Part shown: positions 51,088 to 60,168 of the stretch, in pieces
Position numbering within the stretch: position 1 is the stretch's first letter
Layout of the letters: the number at the start of each line of letters is the position of its first letter
NCBI GenBank assembly: GCA_000824805.1
Contig: CCNA01000023.1
Span: 116,049-180,048, forward strand
From: Mesorhizobium sp. SOD10
Lineage (GTDB): Bacteria > Pseudomonadota > Alphaproteobacteria > Rhizobiales > Rhizobiaceae
DNA length: 64,000 bases
Direction: 5' to 3'
The notes under the pieces: generated by a model
Seen by the model: only the letters and a program-made list of their open reading frames with translations
What the model was told of the DNA's origin: nothing
Database searches by the model: none
Position numbers and translations under genes: made by a program

Positions 51088-53085
51088 ATGACCGTGACCC
51101 CTGAGACCCGTTTCCGCACCAGCCAGCTCGAGGACAATGACGGCCCGCCCGTCAACCCGACCGACAACCGCACCATGGGCGAGATCATCGCCGCGCGTTT
51201 CTCGCGCCGCGGCTTCCTCATGGGTTCGCTGGCCGTCTCGGCCATCGCCGCCACCGTCAGCCCGCTGGCGCTCGTCGCCGCCGACGAGGCCCGCGCGGCA
51301 GAAGGCTCGGCCTTCAATTTCGACGAGCTCGAAGCCGGCATCGACGACAGGCACCATGTCGCGCCGGGCTATGACGCCGACGTGCTGTTGCGCTGGGGCG
51401 ATCCGCTGTTTGCCGATTCGCCGGATTTCGATCCGCTGAAGCAATCGGCCGAGGTCCAGGCCAGGCAATTCGGCTACAACAACGACTATGTCGGCTATAT
51501 CCCGATCGACGGCTCGGCCGAGCACGGCCTTTTGGTCGTCAACCACGAATACACCAACCCGCATCTGATGTTCCCCGGCATCGTTTCGATCGTCGAAAAG
51601 GACGGAAAGAAGAAGGCCGAGGTGGCGCCGCTGTCAAAAGAGCAGGTCGATGTCGAGATGGCCGCGCATGGCGGCACCATCGTCGAGATCCGCAAGCAAG
51701 GCGGCAAGTGGCAGGTGGTGCGCGACGGCAAGCTCAACCGCCGCATCATGTCCACCACCGAGATGGCGCTCTCCGGCCCGGTCGCTGGCCACGACCGCGT
51801 GAAGACCAATGCCGATCCATCCGGCACCAAAGTCATCGGCACGTTCAACAACTGCGCCGGCGGCGTCACGCCCTGGGGCACCTATGTGATGGCCGAGGAG
51901 AACATCCACGGCTATTTCTCGGGCGAATTGCCGGAAGGCCACAAGGAAGCGGCCAACTACAAGCGCCTCGGCATCCCGGAAGGCGCCTATGAATGGGGCG
52001 CGCATTACGACCGCTTCAACCTTGCCAAGGAGCCGAACGAACCCAACCGTTTCGGCTGGATCGTCGAGGTCGACGTCAACGACCCGACCTCTACGCCGCG
52101 GAAACGCACCGCCATGGGCCGCTTCAAGCATGAAGGCGCGGAATCGATCGTCGCCAAGGACGGCCGCGTCGTCTTCTATCTCGGCGACGACGAGCGCTTC
52201 GACTATGTCTACAAATTCGTCACCGCCGGCACGTTCAACCCCAATGACCGCAGCGCCAACATGAACCTGCTCGACGACGGCACGCTCTATGTGGCGAAGT
52301 TCGCCGAGGACGGTTCGGTCGAATGGATGCCGATCGTGTTCGGCCAAGGCCCGCTGACGGCGGAGAACGGCTTTGCGTCCCAGGCCGACGTGCTGATCGA
52401 GACGCGGCGCGCCGCCGACCTGCTCGGCGCCACCAAGATGGACCGGCCGGAGGACATCCAGCCCAATGCCGGCAACGGCAAGGTCTATGTCATGCTGACC
52501 AACAATTCCAAGCGCAAGGCCGAGCAGGTCGACGCCGCCAATCCGCGCGCCGAGAACGCCTTCGGCCATATCATCGAGATCGTCGAAGATGGCGGCGACT
52601 TCGCAGCCGGCAAGGGCAAGTGGGAAGTGCTGTTGAAATGCGGCGATCCGTCGGTGGCCGATGTCGGCGCCACCTTCTCGACCGCGACCACCGCCCATGG
52701 CTGGTTCGGCATGCCGGACAATTGCGCCGTCGATTCCGCCGGACGCCTGTGGGTCGCCACCGACGGCCAAGGCCCGAAGGCCACCGGCCGCACCGACGGC
52801 CTCTGGGCGGTCGATACCGAGGGCGCGGCACGGGCAACCTCGAAACTGTTCTTCCGCGTGCCGATCGGCGCCGAAATGTGCGGTCCGCTGTTTGCGCCCG
52901 ACGACCAGACGGCTTTCGTCGCCGTCCAGCATCCGGGCGACGGCGGCGAGGACTGGGAAGGCTTCGGCCGCCCGTCCTATTACGAGGATCCGTCGACCCG
53001 CTGGCCGGATTTCAAGCCGGACATGCCGGTGCGGCCGTCCGTCGTTGCGATCACGAAGCAGGGCGGCGGCAAGATCGCGGTGTGA
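51088..53085 (+). CDS. phoX: PhoX-family Tat-exported alkaline phosphatase
   Basis: A 665-residue protein of the PhoX/DUF839 family, a calcium- and iron-dependent phosphatase that releases phosphate from organic esters in the periplasm. An extended N-terminus leads to a Tat signal (FSRRGFLMGSLAVSAIAA, about 38-55). Family hallmarks include LVVNHEYTNP, FNNCAGGVTPWGTY, HEGAESIV and NCAVDSAGRLWVATDGQ. The Pho box upstream fits. A copy of the large palindromic repeat follows the stop. Confidence 0.92.
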   Translation: MTVTPETRFRTSQLEDNDGPPVNPTDNRTMGEIIAARFSRRGFLMGSLAVSAIAATVSPLALVAADEARAAEGSAFNFDELEAGIDDRHHVAPGYDADVLLRWGDPLFADSPDFDPLKQSAEVQARQFGYNNDYVGYIPIDGSAEHGLLVVNHEYTNPHLMFPGIVSIVEKDGKKKAEVAPLSKEQVDVEMAAHGGTIVEIRKQGGKWQVVRDGKLNRRIMSTTEMALSGPVAGHDRVKTNADPSGTKVIGTFNNCAGGVTPWGTYVMAEENIHGYFSGELPEGHKEAANYKRLGIPEGAYEWGAHYDRFNLAKEPNEPNRFGWIVEVDVNDPTSTPRKRTAMGRFKHEGAESIVAKDGRVVFYLGDDERFDYVYKFVTAGTFNPNDRSANMNLLDDGTLYVAKFAEDGSVEWMPIVFGQGPLTAENGFASQADVLIETRRAADLLGATKMDRPEDIQPNAGNGKVYVMLTNNSKRKAEQVDAANPRAENAFGHIIEIVEDGGDFAAGKGKWEVLLKCGDPSVADVGATFSTATTAHGWFGMPDNCAVDSAGRLWVATDGQGPKATGRTDGLWAVDTEGAARATSKLFFRVPIGAEMCGPLFAPDDQTAFVAVQHPGDGGEDWEGFGRPSYYEDPSTRWPDFKPDMPVRPSVVAITKQGGGKIAV

Positions 53086-53103
53086 TGCGCTGGGGTAGCG
53101 CAG

Positions 53104-53330
53104 ACGTTGGGGATTGGCGGAAGGCTCCCCAACGTCGTCATTCCAGGGCGGAGCAGGAGCGAAGCTCCGTCGCGGAGACCCTGGAATCCATTCCGTTACC
53201 TCGGACGCAGGGTGCAGCGGCGCAGAATTCTGCACCGTCGCGGCGCTTTGAAGTCACGGTATGGAGCCTCGGGCCTGCGCTGCGTCGCTGCGCTCGTTGC
53301 TCCGCCCGTGGATGACGAAGCGATGGCCCT
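53104..53330. repeat. Nested palindromic dispersed repeat, copy C
   Basis: Begins GACGTTGGGGATTGGCGG, then CGTCATTCCAGGGCGGAGCA and GGAGCGAAGCTCC. The centre has CGCAGAATTCTGCACCG, and the right side has GTTGCTCCGCCCGTGGATGACG, a diverged mirror of the left. The right terminal block is missing. It occupies the 259-bp gap between phoX and the convergent GNAT gene. Confidence 0.8.
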
Positions 53331-53344
53331 CCGTAGCCCGGCAC

Positions 53345-54025
53345 TCACTCCGCGCGTTGAACCATCGCCATGTTCATCACGCTTCTCAGACGGAAGCCGA
53401 TCGCCTCATAGAGCCTGATCGCCGCGACGTTGCTGTCATAGGCATGCAGGTACGGAACCTCGCCGCGTGCCGCGATCCGGCCGGCCACGAACAGCGACAG
53501 CAGACGGGCGAGGCCGGCGCCGCGGAAATCCGGATGCGTGCACACGCCGCTGAGTTCCGAGTATCCAGGCTGCTTCATGCGCTCGCCGGCCATCGCCGCC
53601 AGCCTGCCGTCGACCCTGATGCCCCAGAAATCGCCGAGGCACAGCGCCTCCAGCGTGAAGGGGCCGGGCTTGGTGAGCGAGGCAAGCGCCAGCATCTCCT
53701 CGGCATTGTCTTTTGTCAGCTGCCGGACGCGCTCGTCGGACGCCGCCGGTATCGGCATTTCGGCAACCATCTGCACCAGCGTCGCCGTTGAGATCGCGGA
53801 AAGTTCCGGCGGCAAAACGATGACATCCGCCTGGACCAGGACTGCGGTTTCGCCCGGCGGTAGAAGCCCCGCCAGCGCCCGCAGGCTGTCCGCATCGTCG
53901 CCGGCGGTGGCGGCGAAAGGAACGATCGACGGGCGATAGCGCCTGGCAAGGTCGCCGCCTTCGGCGAGAGCCTGGTGCCGCGTCGTAAGCGCGCTCCAGA
54001 CGGGGCGGTCGAGGACATGTCTCAT
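53345..54025 (-). CDS. GNAT-family N-acetyltransferase (FR47-like)
   Basis: A 226-residue protein with a C-terminal GNAT domain. The acetyl-CoA-binding motif is GVCTHPDFRGAGLARLLSLFVAGRI (about 155-180), followed by YLHAYDSNVAAIRLYEAIGFRLR. The N-terminal half (about 1-95) is a second, degenerate GNAT-like fold as in FR47-type proteins. The substrate is unknown. It overlaps the upstream MarR gene by four bases, so expression is coupled. Confidence 0.88.
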   Translation of the reverse strand: MRHVLDRPVWSALTTRHQALAEGGDLARRYRPSIVPFAATAGDDADSLRALAGLLPPGETAVLVQADVIVLPPELSAISTATLVQMVAEMPIPAASDERVRQLTKDNAEEMLALASLTKPGPFTLEALCLGDFWGIRVDGRLAAMAGERMKQPGYSELSGVCTHPDFRGAGLARLLSLFVAGRIAARGEVPYLHAYDSNVAAIRLYEAIGFRLRSVMNMAMVQRAE

Positions 54026-54513
54026 AAGGCGGCCACCTTGGCGTTTTCGGCGCGGCGGTGGAGCGGCGTCGCGGCCAGACGATCCTCGACGGCGGCAAGC
54101 TGGCTAAGCAGCGGGCCGGAAAGATCGGCGCACAGATCCGCCACGGCATTCTCGATGCTTGGCCAGATGTCGCGCTTGGCCCGGTCGACCAGCCGCCTTC
54201 CGTCGCGGCTCAGCGAAACGATCCTGCGCCGCTGGTCGTCTTGCGAAGGGTTGACCTCGACCAGCCCCAGTTCGGCAAGCAGCGCCACGCTGCGCGTCAC
54301 GCCCGGCTGCGCGATGCCCAAGGATTGCGCCAGCTCGCCGACCGGCAGCGGCCCCAGCCTGTCCAGCGCAGCGAGCAGCGGGTACTGGCTCGACTGGATG
54401 CGCATGTCCAGGCGGTCGAGCACGCGCTGCGTGTCGGCCTGCAACTGCTCGCCTATGCGCTTCATCCGGCTGCCGAGGCAGAGAAAGCCGAGAGATCGGA
54501 GGATGTCTTCCAT
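54022..54513 (-). CDS. MarR-family regulator coupled to a GNAT gene
   Basis: A 163-residue winged-helix regulator with LPVGELAQSLGIAQPGVTRSVALLAELGLVEV as HTH and PSQDDQRRRIVSLSRDG as wing. ATG 54513 gives the normal family length; a longer frame running up to 55701 is antisense to the next gene and is rejected. It is co-transcribed with a GNAT protein and divergent from a DUF2156 gene. AT-rich palindromic sequence lies 15 bp upstream of its start. Confidence 0.9.
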   Translation of the reverse strand: MEDILRSLGFLCLGSRMKRIGEQLQADTQRVLDRLDMRIQSSQYPLLAALDRLGPLPVGELAQSLGIAQPGVTRSVALLAELGLVEVNPSQDDQRRRIVSLSRDGRRLVDRAKRDIWPSIENAVADLCADLSGPLLSQLAAVEDRLAATPLHRRAENAKVAAL

Positions 54514-54527
54514 GGCTGACTCGTCAC

Positions 54528-54549
54528 ATATATCTATAACTTGATATAT
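54528..54549. promoter_or_regulatory. AT-rich inverted repeat before marR, candidate operator
   Basis: ATATATC (54528-54534) and GATATAT (54543-54549) are inverted arms around 8 bp, standing out sharply in GC-rich DNA. The 14-bp centre-to-centre distance suits a MarR dimer; autoregulation is inferred. Confidence 0.6.
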
Positions 54550-54750
54550 AATATTGCATGGAAATGTCAAGCCGCTCTTCGCCCGCCCATGCTCGGCCGC
54601 CGATGGAAGAGACCGCAGCCTTTCGGCCGTTTGCCCTTCATTCGCCGCCAATTGCATCCTATATCGCGCTGATGCGACATGGCCGGCAGCGATCGCCAGC
54701 GATTCGCGACCTGAGGGCGGCAGGTCATCACTTCTTGGCACGCGGAGCTC

Positions 54751-55788
54751 ATGGCGTCCCTGCGCATTTATTTCGACAGGCTTCTCGACGCCGTGGCACC
54801 CAAGGTCCCGCGGCGTAACTTGACGGATGCCGAACGCCTGTCGCTGGTGCGCCGTTACGGCGATTTCTCGCTCGCCTATTCGACTGCCGTGCAGCAGAAA
54901 CTGTCCTATTTCAGCGACGGCGACGGCTACATTGCCTTCGGCACCAAGATGAGCCACCATTTCGCGCTGGGCGATCCGGTGGTCGATCCAGCGGATCGCG
55001 CGGCCTATATCAAGCGCTTCGCCGAGGCCGCCGGTGGCCCGTGGTTCGTCCAGATCAGCGCCGACACGGCCAAAGTGCTCGCCGGCCTCGGTTACATGGT
55101 CAATCGCCTCGGCATCGACACCAGGCTGCTTTTGCCGGCACATGATTTTTCCGGCAAGCGCAACGAGACCGTGCGCTATTCCGAACGCTGGCTGATGAAG
55201 AAGGGTTTTGTCATCGCCGAGGACAGGGGCGACAGGCTGCAAGAGGAAATCATTCAGCTCTCCGCCGACTGGCGCAAGGAGCGCATCATCAAGCGCTGGG
55301 AGATGGGTTTCCTCAACCGCCGCTTTTCCGAAGAGCTCGGCGCCGACATGCGCCGCTTCCTCCTGCACAGCCCCGAAGGCCGGCTTCTCGCCATCCTCGA
55401 CTTCGACCCGCTGTTTCGCGACGGCAAGGTCATCGGCTACACCACCGCCTTCAAGCGCAAACAGACCGACGCGACGCCGCATGCCGAGATCGGACTGACC
55501 AAATTCGCCGTCGACCGCTTCCGCGAGGAAGGCATCTCGCAGGTGACGCTCGGCCTTTCGCCGCTGTTTGGCATCGAGCCCAGCGGCTTTGCCGAATCGG
55601 GCTTCTGGCGCGGCGCCTTCCAGCGCGCCTACAACTCGCCCTGGGTCAACCGCTCGCGCTTCAACCTGCAGGGCCAGGCGGCCTTCAAGCGCCGCTTCCA
55701 CGGCGTCGAGGAGCCGACCTATATCGCGTTCCGCAAAGGGACTTTCGTGGAGATGCTGGGGCTGCTGCGCCTGCTGAAGGCGATCTGA
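54751..55788 (+). CDS. Stand-alone DUF2156 protein (MprF C-terminal-like)
   Basis: A 345-residue soluble protein made of the double-GNAT DUF2156 domain found at the C-terminus of MprF lysyl-phosphatidylglycerol synthases. Typical stretches are YGDFSLAYSTAVQQKLSYF, HFALGDPVV, LLAILDFDPLFRDGKVIGYTTAFKR and the final FNLQGQAAFKRRFHGVEEPTYIAF. The membrane flippase half is absent. It may transfer an aminoacyl or acyl group to a lipid or another acceptor; the donor and acceptor are unknown. It is divergent from the MarR-GNAT pair. Confidence 0.82.
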   Translation: MASLRIYFDRLLDAVAPKVPRRNLTDAERLSLVRRYGDFSLAYSTAVQQKLSYFSDGDGYIAFGTKMSHHFALGDPVVDPADRAAYIKRFAEAAGGPWFVQISADTAKVLAGLGYMVNRLGIDTRLLLPAHDFSGKRNETVRYSERWLMKKGFVIAEDRGDRLQEEIIQLSADWRKERIIKRWEMGFLNRRFSEELGADMRRFLLHSPEGRLLAILDFDPLFRDGKVIGYTTAFKRKQTDATPHAEIGLTKFAVDRFREEGISQVTLGLSPLFGIEPSGFAESGFWRGAFQRAYNSPWVNRSRFNLQGQAAFKRRFHGVEEPTYIAFRKGTFVEMLGLLRLLKAI

Positions 55789-56104
55789 CTAGGCGCTCTT
55801 TCCTCACCCAACTTCGTCTACGCTATGCACATCTTCTGTGACTGGCGTGACTGATCGACCTGAGGCTTGATTGCCACGTGGTTCCCCCAATCCGTCGCTG
55901 CTTCGCAGAGGGAAAAGGAAGGGCGCCTTTCCTACCCCGTCGATCGGGGAGAGAGGTGGCTCGGCGAAGCCGACACGGAGTGGGGATCGACCAGCGCTAC
56001 AATAGACAAAGCATGCGCCAAGCCGCCATGCACGCTATCGCCAAAGACCAGGCGCTTGCAAATGTGTGCATGCCGTAGCCCACTTCGTGGGGCGAGGAAC
56101 TCCG
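55789..56104. other. 316-bp intergenic region with palindromic remnants
   Basis: No convincing gene lies between the convergent DUF2156 and ABC permease genes. It contains a remnant of the rhizobial stem element (CTACCCCGTCGATCGGGGAGAG near 55938-55960, with further GGCTCGGCGAAGCC palindrome) and a short hairpin GCCCAC-TTC-GTGGGGC near 56079-56094 close to the permease stop. Confidence 0.6.
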
Positions 56105-56884
56105 TCAGTTCCTCAACCGGTATCCCGTCTTGAAGATCCACGCCACGATCGCGATGCAGATGGCCAAAAACACCAGCGTCATGCCGAGGCTGACGCCGAC
56201 GGAGACATCCGCCTTGCCGTAGAAGCTCCAGCGGAAGCCGCTGATCAGATAGACGACCGGGTTGAACAGCGTGATCGTCTTCCAGATGCCGGGCAGCATG
56301 TGGATCGAATAAAAGCTGCCGCCGAGGAAAGTGAGCGGCGTGACGATGAGCAGCGGCACCAGCTGCAGCTGCTCGAAGGTCTTTGCCCAGATGCCGATGA
56401 TGAAGCCGAACAGGCTGAAGGTCACCGCCGTCAGCAGCAGGAAGGCCATCATCCAGAACGGGTGCTCGATCCTGAGCGGCACGAACAAAGCCGCGGTGGC
56501 CAGGATGATCAGGCCGAGCATGATCGACTTGGTCGCCGCACCCCCGACATAGGCGATGATGATTTCGAGATAGGAGACCGGCGCCGACAAAAGCTCATAG
56601 ATCGAGCCGACGAATTTCGGGAAATAAATGGCGAAGGAGGCGTTGGAGATCGACTGCGTCAAGAGCGACAGCATCATCAGGCCGGGCACGATGAAGGCGC
56701 CATAGGCGATGCCGTCGATCTCGTTGATGCGCGAGCCGATGGCCGAGCCGAAGACGACGAAATAGAGCGATGTCGAGATAACCGGCGAGATGATGCTCTG
56801 CAGTACCGTGCGGAAGGCGCGCGCCATCTCCACCCGGTAGATCGCCCATACTGCACGAAAATTGGGGGCCGCGCGCAGGTTCAT
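56105..56884 (-). CDS. ABC-2 type transporter permease
   Basis: A 259-residue, six-helix ABC-2 permease. The central conserved stretch PVSYLEIIIAYVGGAATKSIM and the loop before TPLTFLGGSFYSIHMLPG are characteristic of the NodJ/DrrB-like group. It starts inside the stop codon of the upstream ATPase (ATGA). The pair forms a minimal exporter whose substrate could be a drug, polysaccharide or lipid. No adaptor is adjacent. Confidence 0.92.
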   Translation of the reverse strand: MNLRAAPNFRAVWAIYRVEMARAFRTVLQSIISPVISTSLYFVVFGSAIGSRINEIDGIAYGAFIVPGLMMLSLLTQSISNASFAIYFPKFVGSIYELLSAPVSYLEIIIAYVGGAATKSIMLGLIILATAALFVPLRIEHPFWMMAFLLLTAVTFSLFGFIIGIWAKTFEQLQLVPLLIVTPLTFLGGSFYSIHMLPGIWKTITLFNPVVYLISGFRWSFYGKADVSVGVSLGMTLVFLAICIAIVAWIFKTGYRLRN

Positions 56885-57807
56885 GGCTCTTGCCTCAGAA
56901 GATTGACGAAGATCTCTTCGAGCGAGCTGTTCTTGGTGTCGAGATCGCGGAACTGGACGCCGGTCGCCTCGAGGTCGCGGATTAGCGAGGCGACGCCTGG
57001 ACGGTCGCTCTGGTTGTCATAGGTGTAGGTGAGCTGGTTGCCGTCGCCCGACAGCTCCAATGAATAGCGAGAAAGCCCGTCCGGAACGGCCGACAGCGGC
57101 ACGCGCAGCTCCAGCGTCATCTGCTTGCGGCCGAGCTTGCGCATCAGCTCGGCCTTGCCCTCGACCAGGATGATCTCGCCCTTGTTGATGACGCCGACGC
57201 GGTCGGCCATCGCCTCGGCTTCCTCGATATAATGCGTGGTGAGGATGATGGTGACGCCGTCCTCGCGCAAGCGCCTGACCATCGCCCACATGTCCTGGCG
57301 CAGCTCGACATCGACGCCGGCCGTCGGTTCGTCGAGGAACAAGACGCGCGGTTCGTGCGACAGCGCCTTGGCGATCATCAGCCGGCGCTTCATGCCGCCG
57401 GACAGCGTGATCGCCTTGGAATCCTTCTTCTCCCAGAGCGACAGGTCGCGCAGCACCTTCTCGACGAAGTCCTTGTTGGGCGCCTTGCCGAACAGGCCGC
57501 GGCTGTAGTTCACCGTCGCCCAGACCGTCTCGAAGGCGTCGATCGTCAGCTCCTGCGGCACCAGCCCGATCAGGCTGCGCGCGTCGCGGTAGTCCTTGCC
57601 GATATCGTGGCCGTCCACTGTGACGCTGCCCGACGAGCGGTTGACGATGCCGCAGACGATCGAGATCAGCGTCGTTTTGCCGGCACCGTTCGGCCCCAGC
57701 AGCGCGAAGATCTCGCCGCGCTCGATATCGAGATTGATTTCCTTCAGCGCCTTGAAGCCGGTGGCATAGGTTTTCGTGACACCGGAGATCGAGATGATGG
57801 ACGACAT
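56881..57807 (-). CDS. ABC transporter ATP-binding protein
   Basis: A 308-residue ATPase of the drug-exporter type. Walker A is GPNGAGKTT, the Q-loop is in GLVPQELTIDAFETV, the signature is LSGGMKRR, and Walker B is RVLFLDEPTAGVD. The C-terminal extension (about 220-308) ends near NSSLEEIFVNLL. ATG 57807 gives the natural start; the frame extends to 57936 without support. It is translationally coupled to the permease. Confidence 0.93.
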   Translation of the reverse strand: MSSIISISGVTKTYATGFKALKEINLDIERGEIFALLGPNGAGKTTLISIVCGIVNRSSGSVTVDGHDIGKDYRDARSLIGLVPQELTIDAFETVWATVNYSRGLFGKAPNKDFVEKVLRDLSLWEKKDSKAITLSGGMKRRLMIAKALSHEPRVLFLDEPTAGVDVELRQDMWAMVRRLREDGVTIILTTHYIEEAEAMADRVGVINKGEIILVEGKAELMRKLGRKQMTLELRVPLSAVPDGLSRYSLELSGDGNQLTYTYDNQSDRPGVASLIRDLEATGVQFRDLDTKNSSLEEIFVNLLRQEP

Positions 57808-58109
57808 GCTGAAATACGGCCGGCTGGAAAAGGTGACCTGATATAGGTCGGATGCCGCCCGGTGCAAGTGAATCGACACCGCTGCTGACAATTCTGGACA
57901 GTGAGAGCGTCTTTCTATCCGTTTATGGGCAGACATGCCCGGTTCACCCTCCGAAGCTGCTGCGGAGGACGGGCAGGCAATGAGGGGCGGCGCTAACCTG
58001 TCGGGTAAGGCGATGGCGGCGCTGTTTCGGGGGTGCCTATATCACAAACGCCGGCGCTGCCCCTTATTCGCCTTCAGGCACCTTCTCCCCGTGAAACGAG
58101 GAGAAGGAA
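57808..58109. other. 302-bp intergenic region with palindromic element
   Basis: No gene is seen between the PLD-like gene and the ABC ATPase. CCTTCTCCCC (58081-58090) and GAGGAGAAGG (58098-58107) form a near-perfect stem that ends 2 bp before the PLD-like stop codon; this is the same family as at 46667. The promoter of the ABC pair must lie in the part near 57808-57950. Confidence 0.6.
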
Positions 58110-59813
58110 TTAGGTCTGCGCCGTCCAAAAGGCGATTTCCTGCGCCTTGGTCCGAAGCTCGGTCTTCAGCCATTGATCGTCGTCGTCGAGATAGCTCCAC
58201 GGCGTCTTGCCTTCAGCCAGCATCTCGCGGATGTAGGAGCGGTAGCGGTAGTGGCTGTAGACCGACATCGCATAGGTGGCATAGGCGGCGGCGAGTTTCC
58301 TGTGGCCGCGGATGATCACCAGGTTCTCGTCGTTCTTCTCGCTCGCCGGCGCCGAGAAATTGTGGCTGCCGGTCACCACCACGCAGTCGCTCGAATGCGG
58401 GTCGGTCACCAGGATCTTCGAGTGCACGATGGCGTGGCCGATCTGCGACAGGAAGCTGCGCCGGGTGACCTCGGCGATCCACGGCCCGAGCGGCGCGTCG
58501 AGACCCTGCGGCTGCGCCACCGCGTAGCGGTCCGGCGTGAATTTCCGGCCGCTGCTCACCAGGTCGATGTCGAGGAAGTTCTGCTCGGTACCGCCCTCGT
58601 CCGCGCTGAGCGTGGAGACCACGCCGCGCACATACATGCCCTTTTCCCGGGCGCGCTGCCCGGCCAGCGTGTGCAGGCCCTGCTTGCCCGGCGTGAACAT
58701 CAGGAAAAGCACCGCCTGCTTGGCGGAGACGATGACGTCGCGCAGCGCCGCCATGTCGGCGCCGTTCGAGGTGCGGGTGAACCAAACCGTCGCCTTGACT
58801 GCCCCGACCGTGAAGGTCTTGGGCGCGTCGTTGTCGGCCATCAGCGCCGGCGTGAAATTGGCCGGGTCGGTCTTTGGCGGCGAGGCGTCCCTGAGCAGGT
58901 CCCAATGCTTGCGGAAATGCGCCGCCACCGCCGCGTCCTCGATCAGCAGGCCGTTGTTGACCTGCGTGCAGAGGCCCGTGGTGCTCCAGTTGGTGCTGCC
59001 GGTCCACACTTTCTTCGGCTCGCCGTCTTCCGACACGACGACGAACTTGTTGTGGCCGAGGCCTTTCGATTTCAGCATCCGGTCGATGGTGGCGATGCCG
59101 TGGTCGTTGAGGTTCTTGCGCGCGTCCTTGTTGCCGTCGCCTTTTTTGTCGGAGCCGTTGGCGAGGATGAGATGCAGCCGCGGCCCGAGCCCGATCAGCG
59201 CCGTCTCCAGCGTCGCGTCGCCAAGCTCGTAGAGCGCGGCATGCAATTCGTCGCCGGCGCCTTGCGTCAGCCCGATCATGCGCAGGCCGAGATCGCCTTC
59301 GAGGAATGCGCGGAATTTCGCATCGCCATTGGTCTGCAGGCTCTTCTTGAAGGCCGCCGGCGTGAGCTTGTTCTTCGCCATATAGCGGGCGACGAATTGC
59401 GACAGCACCAGGCCGCGGTTAAAGTAGCAGGAGAAACCGCCGCCGGCGTCGGTGGCAAGCGTATGCCAATCCGTCCAGTCGCTCGACACCCCCTTGGTCA
59501 GCGGCTTGCCGGGTCCGGCGCTCACCATCGCAGTCACCCGGTAACGCACGACATTGCCGACATCGGCGGCATGATCGGTCCAGTTGAAGCGCTGGAACGG
59601 CCAGACGTCCGACGGCCTGTGGTCGCCCGATTTCGGCTTGTCCTTGGTGAAGCCGACCCGGTTCTCCACCGGCTCGATCTTCTCGCTCGCGCCGGCCTTG
59701 CGGCCGCGCTCGAGCAGGAAGCCCCGGCATCCGGCGACGAAGTCGCTGGGCGCCCAGGCGACGAAAGTGTCGTCGCCATTGGTGTAGACGGAAACTTTTA
59801 TCTCGACGGCCAT
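58110..59813 (-). CDS. Phospholipase D-like protein with two HKD motifs
   Basis: A 567-residue protein with two phospholipase D active-site motifs, GHNKFVVVSEDG (about 258-269) with TGSTNWS and VHSKILVTD (about 477-485) with TGSHNFS, forming one catalytic site. The N-terminal 120 residues (VSVYTNGDDTFVAWAP...VGNVVRYRVTAMVSAG) look like a beta-sandwich of fibronectin III type. There is no signal peptide. Family members are phospholipases, nucleases or transferases. GGAGGA precedes ATG 59813. The upstream DNA is AT-richer than average, so recent acquisition is possible. Confidence 0.87.
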   Translation of the reverse strand: MAVEIKVSVYTNGDDTFVAWAPSDFVAGCRGFLLERGRKAGASEKIEPVENRVGFTKDKPKSGDHRPSDVWPFQRFNWTDHAADVGNVVRYRVTAMVSAGPGKPLTKGVSSDWTDWHTLATDAGGGFSCYFNRGLVLSQFVARYMAKNKLTPAAFKKSLQTNGDAKFRAFLEGDLGLRMIGLTQGAGDELHAALYELGDATLETALIGLGPRLHLILANGSDKKGDGNKDARKNLNDHGIATIDRMLKSKGLGHNKFVVVSEDGEPKKVWTGSTNWSTTGLCTQVNNGLLIEDAAVAAHFRKHWDLLRDASPPKTDPANFTPALMADNDAPKTFTVGAVKATVWFTRTSNGADMAALRDVIVSAKQAVLFLMFTPGKQGLHTLAGQRAREKGMYVRGVVSTLSADEGGTEQNFLDIDLVSSGRKFTPDRYAVAQPQGLDAPLGPWIAEVTRRSFLSQIGHAIVHSKILVTDPHSSDCVVVTGSHNFSAPASEKNDENLVIIRGHRKLAAAYATYAMSVYSHYRYRSYIREMLAEGKTPWSYLDDDDQWLKTELRTKAQEIAFWTAQT

Positions 59814-60168
59814 TTGCCGTTCCTCCGCATCTGTCGTTGTTTCCAAAGCGCGCGGCCCGGCATGTCCGGCCCACCAATGCAGGCAAGAGGACTCCGTACC
59901 GGAAGCAGGGCTCCGGCTCGTTTGAAACAGAATTCTTCGAAAGGATGACGGCGATGATTATGTGACGGCAGAAGATCGGATGCAATGTTTAGCAGCGGCA
60001 AGTATAACTCTATGAACTGCTTCACACTGTGTTTTGTTTGCCAGCAAAATGAGAGGGTGGATGGTTGCAAAACACGTGCTCAAACGGCAGGCCGGCCCAG
60101 AGCGTTCGGGAAAAGTGCAAGCAGCTGGCTTGCCGTTTGTCGGTGGCCAGGATTTTCACCGTTCCTCC
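59814..60168. other. AT-richer upstream region of the PLD-like gene
   Basis: About 355 bp without a convincing gene. Around 59940-60070 the sequence is visibly poorer in G and C than the rest of the window, for example AAGTATAACTCTATGAACTG. On the minus strand TATACT near 60000 could be a -10 element for the PLD-like gene. With repeat D this makes a 684-bp gene-free stretch. Confidence 0.5.

Noticed and set aside
59798..60070. 90-codon minus-strand frame upstream of the PLD-like gene
   Set aside because: No domain, no ribosome site, and it overlaps the start of the PLD-like gene.
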